A stretch of DNA of 64,000 bases from Saturnia japonica (lineage: Eukaryota > Arthropoda > Insecta > Lepidoptera > Saturniidae). The DNA lies in assembly GCA_033032175.1 (NCBI GenBank), contig CM065321.1:5354501-5418500 (forward strand). The letters run 5' to 3'. Position 1 is the stretch's first letter; each line of letters starts with the position of its first letter. The translations under genes were made by a program, and so were the position numbers. The notes beneath the pieces were generated by a model that did not search any database, was not told where the DNA came from, and worked only from the letters and a program-made list of their open reading frames with translations. This document shows positions 34,850 to 47,262 of this stretch, piece after piece.

Positions 34850-35200
34850 GGCGTTAATTTTATGTGTCCGGATTTAACTAAAAAATGGCTAGAACGATTT
34901 TTATGAAATTTTGTACATGGGAAATTTATGTCATTGCTCAAATATTTTTAGAAGTAAATCTTTTTTTAAATTCTCTGTCGATATTGATGATATTTTGTAG
35001 ACGGGAATCATATATCACTCCGTAATTTATAGGCTGTAAGAATTGTCAAGAATACTTTTAGAAATCATATAAAAATCAGTTCAAGAAATTACATTTACAT
35101 TTTTATTAGGAAATTTTTAACCGATTTTGATTATGTTAAATACACGGGAAATGTATGTCTTTGCCTAAAGCGCATGACGGTGGATAAAAAAATAACTTGT
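34850..35200 (-). repeat. Dispersed repeat family D, inverted
   Basis: The plus strand carries atttaactaaaaaatggcta, aaattttgtacatgggaaat, aatttataggctgtaag and tacacgggaaatgtatgtct, the reverse complements of the family D modules. Confidence 0.55.
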
Positions 35201-35508
35201 TTTAACAATGCTCACCAAAAATCAACTCGATTCAAAAAACGTAAAAGTATTGCTCAAGATTAAAAAAAACACCAAAATACTCTTCTTTATGGTTGACATT
35301 ATACATAAGTGTTCTGAATTTTTGTTTATTTAATATTTACATTTATAGTCAAAAACATCTTAAGAATGGAGCGCTCGAATCCGCTGCTTGCGCGATATAG
35401 TGACTGCACTTAAGACCCACACAATATGAACATAAGTTCTGCCGGAATTTTTATTATAAGTAGTTATACGTAGAAACCAATTGGCAAATAAACTCAATAC
35501 ATAATATA

Positions 35509-37061
35509 TTTACGCATGTTTATAAATATTCTTATTCTTCTGGCCTTATCCTATTTTTATTTGGGGTCGGCTCTCCTGATCTGTCGTCTTCAGAGACTGC
35601 TTCAGATCTGCTCTGGGTCGTCATTGGGTTTATGTTCTTAACTTTTAAGTATTTCCTGGTTACAGACATCCCTGATGGGCGGGGTCGTCCACGCGTTTTC
35701 GGCCGTGATTATGATGTAATACTTTTCTAGTCATGTGATCATCTGGTTTCCTCATGATATAGCCGTGCCAACGGAGTCGTGCCTCCACTAGCTTATCCTA
35801 TATAGAACTTTGAATGTACCTCTGATATAATGATTCGGCACTTTGTCTAGTAGTGTGACTCCGCCCGACCATCTAAGCATTCTCATTTCGGCGCCGTGCA
35901 GTTTGTCAGACTGTTGCTTCTTGAGTGGCCAGCATTCCGCATAGTATGTCATCGCGGGACTAACTGCGGCCTTATTGCTTTTCCCTTTATGCATACGCTT
36001 TCTCCTCTTCTGCCAGCCTGTGTTCCTTCTATATGCGGGGTCTTTGTCGATGTTACCGTCGTTAGCTATTATACTGCCTAAGTACTTAAAAATGTCAAAA
36101 GCTTTAAGGAGAGTGCCTAGAAGGTATAAGGTGTGCTGGACGTTGGTGTTGTCAAAATTGTAGTGCATTTTCTAAGGCTAACCTCCACGTCTTCAGTGTT
36201 CGTTGAAGAGACTTTGGGTTGTGATCGACAAGGACGACGTCATCAGTGTACAGAATGTTCTAGGGTGTTTGGTTTTTGGATTATTGACGTGTACCGGTAG
36301 AAGGTTAAACAACTGTGGGCTGAGGGTTGATCCTTTATGGACTCCAACGTTTACATGGAATTCATTACCTATTCCTGCCGGGCATCGTACTCTTATTGTG
36401 ACATTGATGTACATGTCGATTATCATGTGTATAAAATATTCTAGGACTTTATGTGTTCATAAAGCCAGCCAAATCGTTGATCTTGGAATGTAGTCGAATG
36501 CTTTTTACAGATCTATGAAAACCACATGTAGATCTTTTTTGTCTTCTTTGTAGGATTCCATTAAGATACGCACAGTGTAGATTGTATCAGTTGTTGATTT
36601 TCCCGCGACGAACTCGTACTGATTTTCTGTTACCGATGTTAGTTGGTTGAGTCTTTGGTTTATCATTAGTTCCCAAATCTTTAAACTGTGTGATATTAGT
36701 TTAATAGCATGATAGTTCCCACAGAGTCTAATATTGCCCTTGTTTTTGTATAATTGCACCAGGTAGCTTCTTCTCCATGCATCAGGGATACTATCCGACG
36801 GAAATTAATTAAACAGTGTTGTCAGGAAGTTGACTCCAGAGTCACCCAGTTTCTTCCACAACTCAACTGGTAGATCGTCAGGTCCAGTTGCCTTGTTATT
36901 AGACATTTTGGCTAAAGTTTGTTGGCCAAGGACTTCATTGGGCGTGAAAACAGGCCACGGCCCTTTGACTGTTGATAACTGAACCACTGGTTCGGATAGA
37001 TACGTCTTATTTTGCAGTTCTGCATAGTACACCCTCCATCTTTACGCATGTTTTTAAATAT
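35509..37061 (-). mobile_element. 5'-truncated RTE-type LINE with 21-bp target duplication
   Basis: The insert 35530-37040 encodes, on the minus strand, pieces of an RTE-type reverse transcriptase: KMSNNKATGPDDLPVELWKK (36805-37032), LYKNKGNIRLCGNYHAIKLI then DLHVVFIDL (36505-36759), GVHKGSTLSPQLFNLL (36193-36426), the catalytic box YTDD (36250 to 36239) in another frame followed by VVLVDHNPKSLQRTL, and MTYYAECWPLKKQQSDKLHG then AEMRMLRWSGGVT (35788-36168). The 3' end reads gagagccgaccccaaat and ggataaggccagaag. At least three frame changes disable it, and the endonuclease is missing. The 21-bp sequences at 35509-35529 and 37041-37061 differ at one base and flank the insert directly, so they are read as the target duplication. 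Confidence 0.9.
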
Positions 37062-38200
37062 GTACCTATAATATATTATGTACAGTGAGTTAAATTCAAT
37101 TAGCGGATTATATACATGGAAACAACCCTAGCCGAGGCTCGGCCTTTTTGGCACCCATAAGCTTGTTTCCATTCAGCTGAGTGCCTTCTGCTGTAAAGTC
37201 TATTCAGTCAACAGCTAGTTAACTCGGAAAAATATTGTACTTCTTGTCTAAATATTTTTAGTAAGTTGCCCCAAAATAATTGGAAAAAAGTCAGTTCATT
37301 TTTACCATCGAAAATTTCTAAAACACATTTTGTATCATAACTAAAAAAGAAAACCATTCTCCACAAGTACTTAGGTACTTAGTTCATATTGTCAAACTTA
37401 ACACAATCCCCTTTGAAACTCCCATAACAACTAGTCGGATGTACAATGTCATAACGTTTTACACAGAACCGTTTCAAATATTAATTCCAGTAGACAGAAG
37501 ACGCAGACATTGCCCGGGGGTGGCTTGCTAACTTAGTTTGTGTAACGTTCCGAGAGTTAGTTTATTAATTAGGGGTTTGACAAACTATGCGGTTACGTAC
37601 CGGATAGGGTTGCGATGTGGACTGGATATTCCGGTCACAATTGGACCACTGAGACCCGGAATATTACATCATTTCTGGCTTACAAATGAGACATTTCACG
37701 TGAAGCGGTCAGCGAAACAAAATAAATGTTCTGAAATTCGTTCATAGTATGTCTTCTTTTTCTTTTACTTCTTCTTCCTAACTTGGCAACTTGTCCTCTT
37801 TATTAAATACCATTACTGGCATTATCGATTTAATATAGTGTTCTATCTTATGATGGCTTCAGTATCCTAACAAGACGGCGGTTCCCGTTTTAGAACCTTC
37901 AGGCTATATTACTCAATATAGGGTCAAGCAACACAAATTCATAAATAAGTAACAAAGACCACTACATGATATTATGAGATCTTACAAAAAAACCCCATAG
38001 TTCATTTAGTAGGTATGAATGTAAACACAAGACACTTTTTGGACTAGTCGAAATTTAAATTCGTATTTTTTTGATTAGCTGAGTGTGTATTATAAATACA
38101 TATTTAGAAAAGAGAAATGTTCGAATGTACTACAGCTCTGTTTAGGAATGCCTTCTTCAGTTCTTGTACTTACATTATTATATTTTTCAAATTCAATTAT
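37062..38200. other. Intergenic DNA
   Basis: AT-rich, no gene recognised. A slightly more GC-rich stretch at 37500-37690 has a 69-codon plus frame without known motif. Confidence 0.45.
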
Positions 38201-38204
38201 ATTT

Positions 38205-38700
38205 TTAATTTGCTGTGCCCGCGATTACAGTAGATCGAGCACACGCGCGAATCGTACTATTCCCACACCCGGTTATTTGAAAGATAAAATGTTTATATGG
38301 TGTTTGTGTATGTGTATGTGTTTATATGATTCATATGGTGACTTTTTGTAGGTTTTTAAAATGTCAACAATTATGTAGTACATTAATTTGTTATAATTAT
38401 CTCATATGGTTTACTCAGAGTAAGCAATTTAAGCTCCCGAATTGATTAACAGTGACCAGTTTATTTTTATTTGCGCGGAACCCTACTTCTTTTTCTAAAA
38501 TAAAAGTAGCTTAATTTACTTCATATAATATCAATTATCTGCCAGTGAAAGTTCCATCAAAATTGGTTCAACCGTTTCGAAGATTACCTAGAACAAACAG
38601 ACTGGCAGACAGTTAAAAAAAAGGGTTTTCTGTTATAGGTACACTTATTTAGATACGTGTATAAAAAGCTGTTATTTTGACATTACAAACAGACAAATTA
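38205..38700 (-). repeat. Dispersed repeat family E, inverted
   Basis: The plus strand shows ttgctgtgcccgcgattac, gcacacgcgcgaatcgtact, tttgcgcggaaccct, gtgaaagttccatcaaaatt, ttcgaagattacctagaaca and aagctgttattttgacatta. These are the reverse complements of the family E blocks, in the expected reverse order. Confidence 0.7.
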
Positions 38701-39248
38701 TATTAATTATATAAAAAAAGTGCAGGAAATTTTCTATTGAAATAGCTACGTTTAATATTTTATTGCACACTTGGTCAATTTTAAAAACTACTTTAAAAAT
38801 AAACCGAATTTCTGTTAGGGCAATTCTTTAGAAACCCATAATTTGGTAAAAAAATAACTTTTCAAATTGTGAATACCTAGTAGAAGTACAAGTACTTAGG
38901 CCGTATATGAACTAATTTCAAAACCTATCTTTTTTCACTGTTAGATTCACTTGAAATGCCACAAATGTCTTATCTCTCATATTGTTTCCTTTTTCAAACG
39001 TTTCATTCAGTATTTATGTTGTTTAAATATCATAAGCATGGGTTAATAACTTCAAAGATAATCCAAGCTTTACCGAGATTATAGAGTTTCTAAATAACTT
39101 TAGATATATTATGTTTTGAGGATCAAATTGTTCTTAATTAACATTTCACAGAATCTACAAAGACTGGTAATCTTTGCTTCAGGCAAATATTGTAGGTGGC
39201 TTAGGGTATGTGGAGTGTACAATATATTAAAGTAAGTTATTTATTCAT
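38701..39248. other. AT-rich intergenic DNA
   Basis: Nothing recognised. Confidence 0.5.
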
Positions 39249-39249
39249 T

Positions 39250-39523
39250 ATAGCTTTTGGCCAGAATCTCACCTTTTCTTAAGTGACGATGTGGCCCAAG
39301 ATGTCCCAACACACTAGTGGGAGGACCGGCTTTCAAATGCAGCTGCTGGAATACCCCTATAGGTGCTTGACGACAGCTTTTCACCTTAAGGGTGGTAGCT
39401 AGCCAGACGGGCACTAGAAAATGCATCACGATGTTTTCCTTTACAGGAAGCCCAGGCTCATTAATAGCGATTTGAATCCAGGTCGATCGAAGCAGTATTC
39501 ATACACACTACAACTGAGCCATC
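39250..39523 (-). repeat. tRNA-derived SINE, family B
   Basis: On the minus strand it starts gatggctcagttgtagtg (box A-like), has a decayed box B region (ctggattcaaatc), then gagcctgggcttcct, tctagtgcccgtctggctag and ccggtcctcccactag. It matches the copy at 41170-41443 over its length with many substitutions. Confidence 0.75.
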
Positions 39524-39529
39524 ATTACT

Positions 39530-41165
39530 TAAACTAGATCTTTTTATTGCATTTAATACCAGTCTACATTAGATATTTTAAAAAATCGGATTAAAAAAAA
39601 TGCCAGTTTAAACTACGGAGCACAGCTAGTATTAGTATAAATTATTAATCAGTAGGTCAACTATCACCCGCCGGAGTATTTTTATGACTTTATATTCACC
39701 ACTTTATCTAGATATAAATAAAAAGAACTAAATATCTCACTACATGGAAATGACATTTTAAAGCTACGCGAAACATTCTGTAGCGTGTAGATTTCTTCGT
39801 TATTTTTTTCTTCCTGGTCTAAAAATATATGTGATTCCCAAAAACTGCATTATTTCACACCAAGACGAGAATGATGGGGAATTCAATAGATATTCCAATA
39901 ACATGAAAATTTACTTAAAGTTTATACCTATTATGATGTTAATAATTTTTATGTCCTCTACTCGCTCTGTTTATAAAATGGCACAGCGTAATGAATTAAA
40001 ACAAACAATATCAAAAATAACCAAAGCGGACTGGAAGCTAATAAGTAATTTCCCGTAACCTTTGAACTCCTTTAAGAATTTTTAAAGAGATTAAAAGAAT
40101 CATTAGGTATTCCCACTAAGCCAACGTTTGTACAAGTTAGCGAAACTTTGGAAGAGACAAGGAAGATTAAAGCGAGCCCCCAGGCCTAATGCTCCTTACA
40201 TTCTACAAAGACGAATTCTTAATTAGAAACTGTAACACGACAATAATATTAATAAATGACTTTATATTTTAGCTATTTAAATTGAATTAGTTTACAGAAT
40301 TATTTCGCACATTATATGTAATGGAAACAATCTAACAGCAATCACGTAAGTTAAACACATTGTCAATAGATGGCGTCTTGGATATATTTTCATTTGCATT
40401 TTTATATTTGCAAATTTCTACATAGGTAATCACAGAAGGCAATTTTTTTTAGGTACAGTCATGGGACTCTATTTTACAAAGTAGCCTTCCATGCATCCTT
40501 TCAATTCTAAGAAGTTGTAAAAACGATCTTATAAAATTTAAAATATGTGTTAGACATTAAAATAAACATGTACGATTATCATATTGTATTGTGGAAGAAA
40601 ACCGCTTCAATAAAATTCAGATAACCATAAAACTCCGTAAGGGTAGACGTGATAAATCCCGTGCGAAGCCATGAGAGCGTTACTAATACACCATAATGCA
40701 AGGGGTTGCGTTCCTGCGTCTGGTTTGAATCAATGTATACTTACTTTACTGAATGTATATCTATATCAAATAATAGTTCTATGTAGTTCACTTCCTAGTG
40801 CCTAGCGCCGTTCTTGCTTAGATAATCTTTATTTGGTGAATCAGCTCCATTGTATATGTTTAGCGTTTTCTTCTAGCATGCAGCATGGCAACAAGCCCAA
40901 GGTTGTCAAAATGGTCGCATTTGGGCTTGGGTTGTGTCATGCATTCTAGTCCGTTATTTGAATCTAATAACTATTCATTCAACTAAATACCTAAACATAG
41001 TGTAAATATATGCATATTTAAGAATGTGCGTATATGTATTTGGTTTATCAGACAATTGTCTTGTAAGTCTTAGTAAGTACTTAAAAAAGGAAAACTAAAA
41101 TCTTTAAACAACAGGTAAGATTATGGTGTAAATATTACAAAATAACAATATAACAAGTGAAATAA
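39530..41165. other. AT-rich intergenic DNA
   Basis: No gene recognised. A 75-codon plus frame at 39831 has no known motif. An 'atagatggcgtcttgg' segment lies near 40368. Confidence 0.45.
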
Positions 41166-41169
41166 AATA

Positions 41170-41443
41170 AAAAGTGACGATATGGACCAAGATGGTAGCA
41201 CGCTAAGCCTAGTGGAAGACTCTCAAGTGCAGCTGCCGGAAAATACCTATTGGTGTTTGGCGACAGATTTACAACTTGAGGGTGGTACCTAGCCAGGCGG
41301 GCATTAGAAAAAGAACTACAACCATGCCATGATTTCATAACGATGCACCTCCACCACCCTGCACCGAAAGTTCAGGCTCATTGTAAGGATTCGAACTTAT
41401 GTTGATCGATGCGGAGTTCGTACACGCTACCAACTGAGCCATC
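41170..41443 (-). repeat. tRNA-derived SINE, family B
   Basis: On the minus strand it reads ggatggctcagttggtagcg (box A region), then agttcgaatcc (box B), caatgagcctgaactttcgg, tctaatgcccgcctggctag, gtcgccaaacaccaataggt and accatcttggtccatatcgt. The well-kept tRNA head identifies the family as a pol III SINE distinct from family A. Confidence 0.8.
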
Positions 41444-41455
41444 CATGCTTCATTG

Positions 41456-42420
41456 CATTTAAAATACTTACGTACAAAATTTTGCTTTTATTTTTGCCTA
41501 TGTTTGATGCATTGTACGTGTGTAGACTCCATATAGTGTTCAATTTTTACAAGCATAGAAAATTTCAAATATCCCAAGTTGAAGAGTACCTACTCAAATA
41601 TATTGATACACATTTTGCACACAAACAGTAGGGTTGTCGCTTGTCACATTACCGGAGCCGCGTGAACCGTTCACAGTATGCAAAATTCACTCGACATTAG
41701 AGGCAGCCCTGACACGCGGAAGTGATATTTTGACATATCTTCCCCGTCTATCGGGGGATGATTTTATGTGATGTTCAATTTGACTTCTTTATGTCATGTT
41801 TTGTGATAAAAGAGAAAACTTACATTCTTTTCAATGTCATTTTTTATGGTAACAGTAAAGTTTTATCCGCAACGTATGACGTGGATTTGAACCTGACAAT
41901 TAATCAAGCGACGTTGATAAGATGCTTCAAATAACTTCCATTAAGTAGTTGATGTCCATTTTAATCTTTGTAGAGCCACTAACGGATTCAAGGAAACCCT
42001 TAAACAGCTTAGTTCATTATTAAACTAGACGGGAATGCGTTATTAGTGGAATTATTGTTTTCAAGATTATCTGTATTTTTTTTGTTTGTTTCGTATCCTC
42101 TAACAATAAATACTATTTTAATCTATCAAACCCTGTATGGGATAAATAAATATGAGATAGATAAATTCTATTGGAAAATTTATCAAAATATATTGTCTAG
42201 ATTTGATTCGTTGTTTTTGGATTGTAAGTACTACGCTGTAATGGCACAATGCCGTCACTTTACAATGCTACTGTAAAAAAATCTTTGAATTTTTTATTAT
42301 TAATTTACTATTTCTTACCATTAATAATGCCTTATTGCGCTTTTAGTTCGTACATTGGCAAGCTTAATGTTATAAAGCATTTTCTTTCTACCTATTTAGC
42401 GGTAATGTGAAAATAAATAT
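41456..42420. other. AT-rich intergenic DNA
   Basis: No gene recognised. The 76-codon frame at 42046 has no known motif. Confidence 0.45.
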
Positions 42421-43695
42421 TAGGTCTTTACCATTGCCATTTTGTATGAAAAAATTTAAACGATTTTTTTTCATGTATTTTTTATTTGTATTAATCGAAG
42501 TAATCACCCATGCAATCAATGCATCTTTGCCAGCGCAGTGGCAGTTTATTGACGCCCTTCTTAAAGAAATCAGCTGGACGGGAGGCAACAAATTCTTCAA
42601 AGGCATTTTGTACTGCCTCTCGGGTATTGAATTTTTTTTTCCGCCAAGGAGTTATCCAAATTCTGGAAAAAGTAGTAGTCTGTAGGCGCAAGGTCTGGTG
42701 AGTAAGGCGAATGACGGAGAACTTCCAACCCCAGTTCTTGCAACTTGGAGACCGTCTGCTGTGCAGTATGAGGTCGCGCGTTGTCGTGCAGGTTCAGCGG
42801 AGACGAGCAATCGACCAATGCTGGTTGGAGATGTGCCAGCTTCTCCATCATTGTGTTCAGTTCTTCACAGTACACATCTGCAGTAATGCTCACCCCGTTT
42901 GGTAAGAAGCTGTGATAATCACACCGGCGCTAGACCACCAAACAGTGACCATCACTTTTCTAGGGGTAAGTTTTCGTTTAGGGCATTGTTTAGTTGCTGA
43001 ACCAGGATCCAACCAACTTGCTGAGCGCTTGCGGTTATCAAACAGAATCCATTTTTTATCGCAGGTAACAATGCGGTTCAAAATTCCTTCATTTGTGTGT
43101 CTGTTGAGCAGTGCAAGGCACGTCTCGACGCGTACTTCGCGCTGGCGATCATTGAGTTCGTGGGACACCCATTTGTCAAGCTTTTTTACCTTGCCAATTT
43201 GAGGCAAATGGACCAATATTGTTTTGACGCTAACGTCGAAAGCTGTTGCTAATTCAGCCGTAGATTGTGTATCGCCTCCACAATCGCCTTTAATTCGTCA
43301 TTGTCGACCAAAGTCTTCGGACGACCGCGAAGTTCATTTTTCAGGTCGAAATTCCTAGAACGGTAGCGAGCAAACCAATAACAGGTGGTGCGTTGGTTTG
43401 TAGTGTTAGCTCCGTAAACGTCGTTGATGTTGCGTGCCGCTTGTGCCGCGTTGCTGCCACGACGGTACTCATATTCCATAATTACTCGAATTTTTAACGT
43501 ATCCATGATGACAAAAAAGATTGAAATGCGATGAAAATGTAACACTAATCAATAAACAAATGACTACTTTTGGAAAAAGAATTCCATGTTTTTAAAATAA
43601 AATTAATTTGAAATTAGAATTCTTAGCCAAACAAAAATTATTTTGATTTGAAATGGTCAGTACTGCAGAACGGCAATTTCATAGGTAAAGACCTA
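42421..43695 (-). mobile_element. Mariner transposon (copy 3) with both TIRs, frameshifted transposase
   Basis: The element lies between TA dinucleotides, with inverted repeats aggtctttaccattgccat at the left end and aggtctttacctatgaaatt at the right end read inward. The transposase starts at ATG 43506 (MDTLKIRVIMEYEYRRGSNA) and ends at the stop at 42491. Domains in order: N-terminal HTH region with AAQAARNINDVYG, FDLKNELRGRPKTLVDNDEL, the WVSHEL motif, VTCDKKWILFDN (first Asp), LHDNARPHTAQQ (second Asp) and YSPDLAPTDYYFFQNLDN (third Asp, D,D34D class). All three catalytic regions are readable but sit in different frames: breaks fall near 43250, 42900 and 42660. Length (about 1.27 kb) is normal for mariner. 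It is the best-preserved of the three related copies. Confidence 0.92.
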
Positions 43696-43982
43696 TTATT
43701 ATTGTCGGAAGTGCAATAAGTAATTAAAATAAATTAAAAATAAAACAAAAATGGATAAACACAAAAATATATGTAATAAATAAATACATAATAAAACATG
43801 TTACTTTATACATATTTACATAGGTACAAATAAAAATGTATACACAAGTTATTAACGCATACCGTAAAAAAATTTATCACTCTGTTTCTTGTTTAATAAA
43901 CAAATATCGGTGCAGTTGTGATTTGAATATTATTTCGCGTTGAAATGGATTATTATTTTACAATCATAGTAATACATGGTTC
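43696..43982 (-). other. Gypsy 3' flank, possible LTR remnant
   Basis: On the minus strand, just after the gypsy stop, a purine-rich aaagaataagaa tract is followed by AT-rich sequence that could be the start of a 3' LTR, cut by the mariner at 43695. No convincing match to the LTR-like sequence above 47262 was found by eye. Confidence 0.3.
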
Positions 43983-46880
43983 TTATTCTTTATAGTTTGG
44001 CTTTTTCATTGTACATTTTCTAACAGGCCGAGATTTACTTATTAATACAGGTTGCTGTACAGGTAATGGTGTAGACGGGTTATCTTGAAGAGGTTCACGG
44101 GATTCTGATGCACTGTTTGTATCCCGAGTAGCTTTCGAACTTTGGTCTAAATCTGGTGGCTGACCATCGTTCTCTTTCGCCCGCTCCGGCTGCGATCTCT
44201 CCACTCGGTCCCGCTCGCGTTCGCTATCCATATGTTGGCCTATATTTGGGCAAACTAAGGAATTCCTAGTCCTCCGCTTTAGCTGATCGATATGACGATG
44301 TACTCGATTACCCTGCTCATCGGTTACCTTATAATTAGACGGTCCACTGCAAGCTTCCACTCTACCTGGAAGCCATTTCTCCCCTTTGAGGTATTGGCGA
44401 TACTAAATATCCTCCTCCGCATCTACTACTCTTTCCGCGCCCCCCTCGTCTAATACTTGTCGCTGCTGCGCTTGTTTTACTCGTAATTTCCTATTGGGCT
44501 TAATAATATCTAATCGCGTTCTTAATCGCCTACCTAACATATAAACGGCTGGACACTCGCCAGTAGACGCATGTTCGGTATTCCGATAGTATAAAAGATA
44601 TGTATTCAATGCCTGTGTGATATTTTCCTTTTCAAACACTGCCTTTTTGACAACTCTTTTAATGATTCTAACAGCATTTTCAGCGGCACCGTTCGATGCT
44701 GGATGGTATGGAGCTGTAAACATGTGTTCTATTCCATGAGTCTGAACAAATTTTTCGAATTCTTTGCTGGTAAAAGGAGGACCGTTATCTGTTACTATTT
44801 GTCGGGGTAGACCCCACCTACTACAAAGCTCATTTAACTTTTCTAACGTACTACTCGCTGCAGTACTGGCTACATTAAATACTTCGATCCATTTAGACAT
44901 TGCATCGACTACCACCAGGTAAGTTTTCCCAAAAATTGGACCCATGAAGTCTAAATGTATTCGCGACCAAGGCCTACTAGGCCATGGCCACGGTCGTGGT
45001 GTTTGCTTGGGTGGCGCATCCGCGTGCGCCGCGCACGTCTTGCACCCGCAACACATCACCTCGATAGCCTCGTCTAAACCTGCCCACCATACATAACTAC
45101 GAGCCAATGACTTCGATTTTACGATACCCATGTGAGGTTCATGCAATAGAGTTAAAACTTTTCCCCTACAATTTTCCGGAATTACCACCCTATGACCCCA
45201 CATTATACATCCTAACTCTTCATATAACTCATTTTTCCGATTGAAGTATGGCTGCATACCTACTATCTCACACTTCTCCGGCCACCCATCTCTAATGTAA
45301 GCTAACACTCTACTACAAATACTATCTTTTACCGTACCCTTCCTAATATCCTTGTGATTTAACAAAAATACGTCCTGAGCAAAGTGCAAATAAGTTTGCT
45401 CTGGTGGTTTTTGCGAAACCGAATTCTTATCTGGCACCGGCAATCGCGACAACCCGTCCGCGCTGTTTAGTGTCGTACGAATGTACTCAATATCATAATT
45501 ATACGCAGATAGAATTATAGCCCATCTCTGCATACGACTAGCCGTCATTGTGGGAATCCCTGTATTTGATCCGAATATGGAAACTAAAGGTTTATGATCA
45601 GTTCGAAGAATAAAATGTCGGCCATAAATATATTGATGAAACTTTTTTACACTAAAAATTATTGCCAATGCCTCCTTGTGTATCTGGGAGTAGTTTTTCT
45701 CAGCACTGGTGAGTGTACGAGACACGAAGGCCACGGGGCGCTCCGTGCCGTTCGCGGTCGGCTGTGACAGTACGCCCCCCAGCCCCGCCGCACTCGCATC
45801 ACACGTCACTATCAACTCTTTATTTGGATCATAATGTGCTAATACTTGTGAACTAATTAAACTTCTTTTGATCCCTTCAAAAGACTCTTTACAATCAAGA
45901 GACCAGTGCCATGGAACCCTCTTCCTAAGTAGATTATATAAGGGAACTAGTCTGTGGCTAAAATTATGAATAAACTTTGAAAAGAAATTGGCTAGACCCA
46001 AAAACGAACGCAACTCGGACACGTTTTGTGGACTCGGTATTTTACTGACGGCTTCTATTTTCTTTGGATCTGCTCTGAGACCATCCTTAGAGAGAACGTA
46101 CCCGAGATAGGATACTTCTTGTACCAAGAAAACGCATTTTGTTTTTTTAAGGCGTAGTCCATTTTCAAGTAAACGCTGAAACACTAGTTCGAGCGCGTTT
46201 AAGTGTTCCGACTTCGTACGACCTCCAATTATAACATCGTCGATAAAGACAGCCACGTTCGGTATTCCCGTGAACAGGTTGGTCATGATACGTTGGAAAA
46301 TTCCCGGACTCGAGGACAAACCAAAAACTAAACGATTGTATCGAAATAAGCCACGATGCGTATTGATAACTGTGTATTTTTTTGATTCGTCCAGTTCTAT
46401 TTGATTATACGATTGAGATAAATCTAATTTACTAAAATATTGAGCTCCGTTCAATACTACCAGTACATCGTCGAAACGGGGCAAAGGATATCGATCGACC
46501 ATCAATGCGGGATTTAAAGTAGACTTATAATCAACGCAAACCCTGAGCGAACCGTCCGGCTTATTAACGGGAACGAGCGGTGAGGCCCAGTCGGAGCAGT
46601 CAACCGGCTCGATGACTCCGGCACGCAGCATCGCGTCGAGCTCAGCATCAACGCGATCGCGTAGCGCGAATGGCAGTGGCCGCGCGCGACTGAACATCGG
46701 TACCGCGTTATCGCGCACCCGCAACTTCGCCTTGCCTCCCGTGAACCTTCCCAGACTGCCATCGAACAACTGCTTAGATCTGTCGATCAGTTTACATACG
46801 TGATTTTCAACATGCTCAATATTATGCTTCATCGTAGTTTCTTCATATAATTTACTATTAAAACAATTAAAAGTAAATTA
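43983..46880 (-). mobile_element. Ty3/gypsy retrotransposon pol region (RT-RNase H-integrase)
   Basis: An 809-codon frame (ATG 46832 to TAG 44403-44405), opening further upstream to about 46880, covers three domains. Numbers are from ATG 46832. Reverse transcriptase: Asp137 in KLDLSQ and FIDD at 196-199. RNase H: Asp345 in VTCDAS, Glu387, Asp412. Integrase: zinc region H564, H567, C597, C600, and a D,D35E core of Asp628, Asp682 and Glu718. The TAG is in frame: beyond it another 139 codons continue to a stop at 43983 and begin with YLKGEKWLPGRV, the usual integrase C-terminal segment. Gag and protease are absent. The WWAGLDEAIE and HLDFMGP sequences fit the mag/K02A2.6-type gypsy group. One nonsense codon and the missing 5' half suggest a recently inactivated copy. 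Confidence 0.92.
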
Positions 46881-47262
46881 AGTACTACTCGCTGCAGTAC
46901 TGGCTACATTAAACACTTCGATCCATTTAGACATTGCATCGACTACCACCAGGTAAGTTTTCCCAAAAATTGGACCCATGAAGTCTGAATGTATTCGCGA
47001 CCAAGGCCTACTAGGCCATGGCCACTGTCGTGGTGTTTGCTTGGGTGGCGCATCCGCGTGCGCCGCGCACGTCTTGCACCCGAGACACATCACCTCGATA
47101 GCCTCGTCTAAACCTGCCCACCATACGTAACTACGAGCCAATGACTTCGATTTTACGATACCCATGTGAGGTTCATGCAATAGAGTTAAAACTTTTCCCC
47201 TACAATTTTCCGGAATTACCACCCTATGACCCCACATTATACATCCCATCCTCGTCGCCACT
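46881..47262 (-). mobile_element. Second gypsy piece: LTR end and primer-binding site fused to integrase
   Basis: On the minus strand, 47244-46881 repeats the integrase zinc-finger and first-Asp region of the main element (45209-44846) with about five or six differences in 364 bases, including a His-Leu to His-Ser change before the first Asp. Immediately upstream is tggcgacgaggatggg (47260 to 47245), which has the form of a gypsy primer-binding site after an LTR end (gatattacag). Gag, protease, RT and RNase H are missing between them. At 46881 this piece runs directly into the RT region of the main element. Confidence 0.75.

Noticed and set aside
35896..36493. Plus-strand frames of 61-96 codons
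   Set aside because: They are antisense to the RTE reverse transcriptase, whose motifs are read on the minus strand.
42407..42905. Plus-strand frames of 62-96 codons at 42407-42905
   Set aside because: They are antisense to the mariner transposase remnants on the minus strand.
44403..46832. 809-codon frame as a host gene
   Set aside because: It has reverse transcriptase, RNase H and D,D35E integrase motifs in gypsy order and a second partial copy beside it, so it is a retrotransposon.
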